NCBI GenBank assembly: GCA_031269465.1
Contig: JAISZB010000373.1
Location: 1-42,657, forward strand
Origin: Clostridiales bacterium
GTDB taxonomy: Bacteria > Bacillota > Clostridia > Lachnospirales > WQUN01
DNA length: 42,657 nt
Direction: 5' to 3'
The translations under genes and the position numbers were made by a program. The notes beneath the pieces were generated by a model that saw only the letters and a list, made by a program, of their open reading frames with translations, searched no databases and had not been told where the DNA came from. Shown piece after piece: positions 41,773 to 42,657 of this stretch; within the stretch, counting starts at the first letter, position 1, and every line of letters begins with the position of its first letter.

Positions 41773-42336
41773 ATGGAAGGCAAAGTTTTAGAAGCGATTC
41801 TGACCAGAAGATCTGTAAGGCAGTACAAGCCTGAAGTTCTGAGTGAACAGCAGATATCGGCAATTGTCGATGCTGCGCTGGCATCTCCAAGCGCCAGCAA
41901 TTCTCAGCCGTGGCTTCTGAGAGTGATAACGAGAAAGCCTCTTATTGAGGAGTTTGATGAAGCCATCTTTGAAAGCTTCAAGGATGCGGCTCCCGAAATT
42001 TATGAAAGATCAAAAAGCAGGGGGAGCACTGTGCTTTACCACGCTCCGCTTGTAATCCTCGTCCTCATTCCGGAAGCCTCAAAGCCGCTCATGGATGCAG
42101 GAATACTGGCTGAAAACATTGCAATCGCCGCGAAGGGCATAGGCCTTGACAGCGTAATATTAGGCCTTCCGGGATTTTTATTCCGAAGCGCCGAAGCTGG
42201 CGCGAAGTGGAGGGAGAAGCTTCAGATTCCCAAGGGATATGAGCTTGGGATAACAGTTGCTGTAGGCTATAAGGCCGATAGCGCGGTTGTGCGGGACTAT
42301 GCCCCTGATTATTCCAAAGTCGCCTACATTCGCTAA
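41773..42336 (+). CDS. Nitroreductase-family FMN oxidoreductase
   Basis: 187 residues. ILTRRSVRQYKPEVLSEQQI is the FMN-binding N-terminus; ALASPSASNSQPWLLRVIT follows. The middle has DAGILAENIAIAAKGIGLDS, and the end IPKGYELGITVAVGYKADS is the family signature. It probably acts as an NAD(P)H-dependent reductase. The last gene of the operon, ended by a strong terminator. Confidence 0.93.
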   Translation: MEGKVLEAILTRRSVRQYKPEVLSEQQISAIVDAALASPSASNSQPWLLRVITRKPLIEEFDEAIFESFKDAAPEIYERSKSRGSTVLYHAPLVILVLIPEASKPLMDAGILAENIAIAAKGIGLDSVILGLPGFLFRSAEAGAKWREKLQIPKGYELGITVAVGYKADSAVVRDYAPDYSKVAYIR

Positions 42337-42345
42337 AGCTTTTAG

Positions 42346-42397
42346 AAGAGAGGAAAGAGAAAAGGCCGGCATTCGCCTTTTCTCTTTCCTCTCTTTT
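42346..42397 (+). terminator. Terminator of the DUF2156-GNAT-nitroreductase operon
   Basis: A perfect 21-bp stem (42346-42366 with 42375-42395) with an 8-nt loop, ending in a short T-run (CTTTTA). The stem is A/G-rich on one arm, so it could serve both strands. Confidence 0.9.
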
Positions 42398-42444
42398 ATG
42401 AAGCTTAAGTGTGAAATATGCCTTTATGCAGTTATGCTCGCTTA

Positions 42445-42520
42445 TGCCTATTTGACTGTCCGCTTCCACGCATGCAGCATCGGGCGCCAGAAACACGCGC
42501 AGTCAAGCCTATCGATTTTA
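42445..42520. repeat. Degraded dispersed palindromic repeat
   Basis: Contains atttgactgtccgcttcca and agtcaagcctatcgatttta, matching the arm sequences, with a foreign centre. Confidence 0.45.
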
Positions 42521-42657
42521 TCAGATTATTTCAAAGGTACTTGACAGTGGTGAGTTTTATGTATTAAAATTACATAAATGGACAATTTTTCCAACAGAGA
42601 AGTCAAATATTAGGGAGAACCTGAATATTTCTTAATATTCCTGGATTTTGCTGACGG
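42521..42657. other. Window end; possible promoter
   Basis: TTGACA at 42541 is followed 15-17 nt later by tattaaaat, a weak promoter candidate for a plus-strand gene beyond the window. No gene is seen before the end. Confidence 0.3.

Overview
The window looks like part of a chromosome from an anaerobic Bacillota of the class Clostridia, or an uncultured relative. The support is an ftsE-ftsX-M23 peptidase operon, an RsbV/RsbW/PP2C partner-switching cluster, a PucR/CdaR-type regulator, strong AGGAGG ribosome binding sites mixed with GTG and TTG starts, and IS200/IS605, Tn4451-type and VanR-type accessory genes. I cannot place it to order or genus. I found no rRNA, tRNA or CRISPR array.

Layout. 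1-555: a near-perfect foldback and a VanR-like regulator cut off after its receiver domain. 886-3751: the FtsEX plus M23 hydrolase operon (minus strand). About 5138-14300: a graveyard of mobile DNA. It holds a broken ParA, pieces of serine and tyrosine recombinases, decayed siphophage tail genes, an intact Y-family polymerase/YolD pair, an intact IS200/IS605 element with tnpA and tnpB inserted cleanly into a relaxase gene, the tail of a large serine recombinase, an array of small hairpins, and a DUF4143 ATPase gene split by a 100-bp MITE-like element. 15048-28327: minus-strand genes, namely a PucR/CdaR-like regulator, a stand-alone BREX-type PglZ homologue, a four-gene partner-switching operon, a PEGA membrane protein and CCA-adding enzyme. 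28818-35481: a membrane-anchored unknown protein, a 1335-residue PP2C-like protein with a huge acidic tail, and a toxin-antitoxin remnant. 36093-42336: sugar oxidoreductase/isomerase pair, an anchored beta-helix-like surface protein, and a DUF2156/GNAT/nitroreductase operon.

Three things stand out. First, the PglZ homologue is full length and open over 776 codons, but the metal-binding motifs of the alkaline-phosphatase fold are all replaced and no other BREX gene is present. Second, the pattern recurs: the 1335-residue PP2C-like protein has lost its motif aspartates, the receiver of the PP2C response regulator has Asn at the phospho-acceptor site, and one RsbW-like protein lacks ATP-binding boxes. 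The region therefore keeps several apparent pseudoenzymes with open frames. Third, about twenty copies or fragments of a roughly 110-135 bp self-complementary repeat are scattered between genes across the window. Most lie at gene ends, and one abuts the start of the PglZ-like gene.

Functional links: FtsE/FtsX probably gate the secreted coiled-coil M23 hydrolase at the division site. The STAS protein, two RsbW-type proteins and the PP2C response regulator form a phospho-switch whose target (sigma factor or other) is not in the window. All family assignments are from reading motifs by eye; no database search was run.
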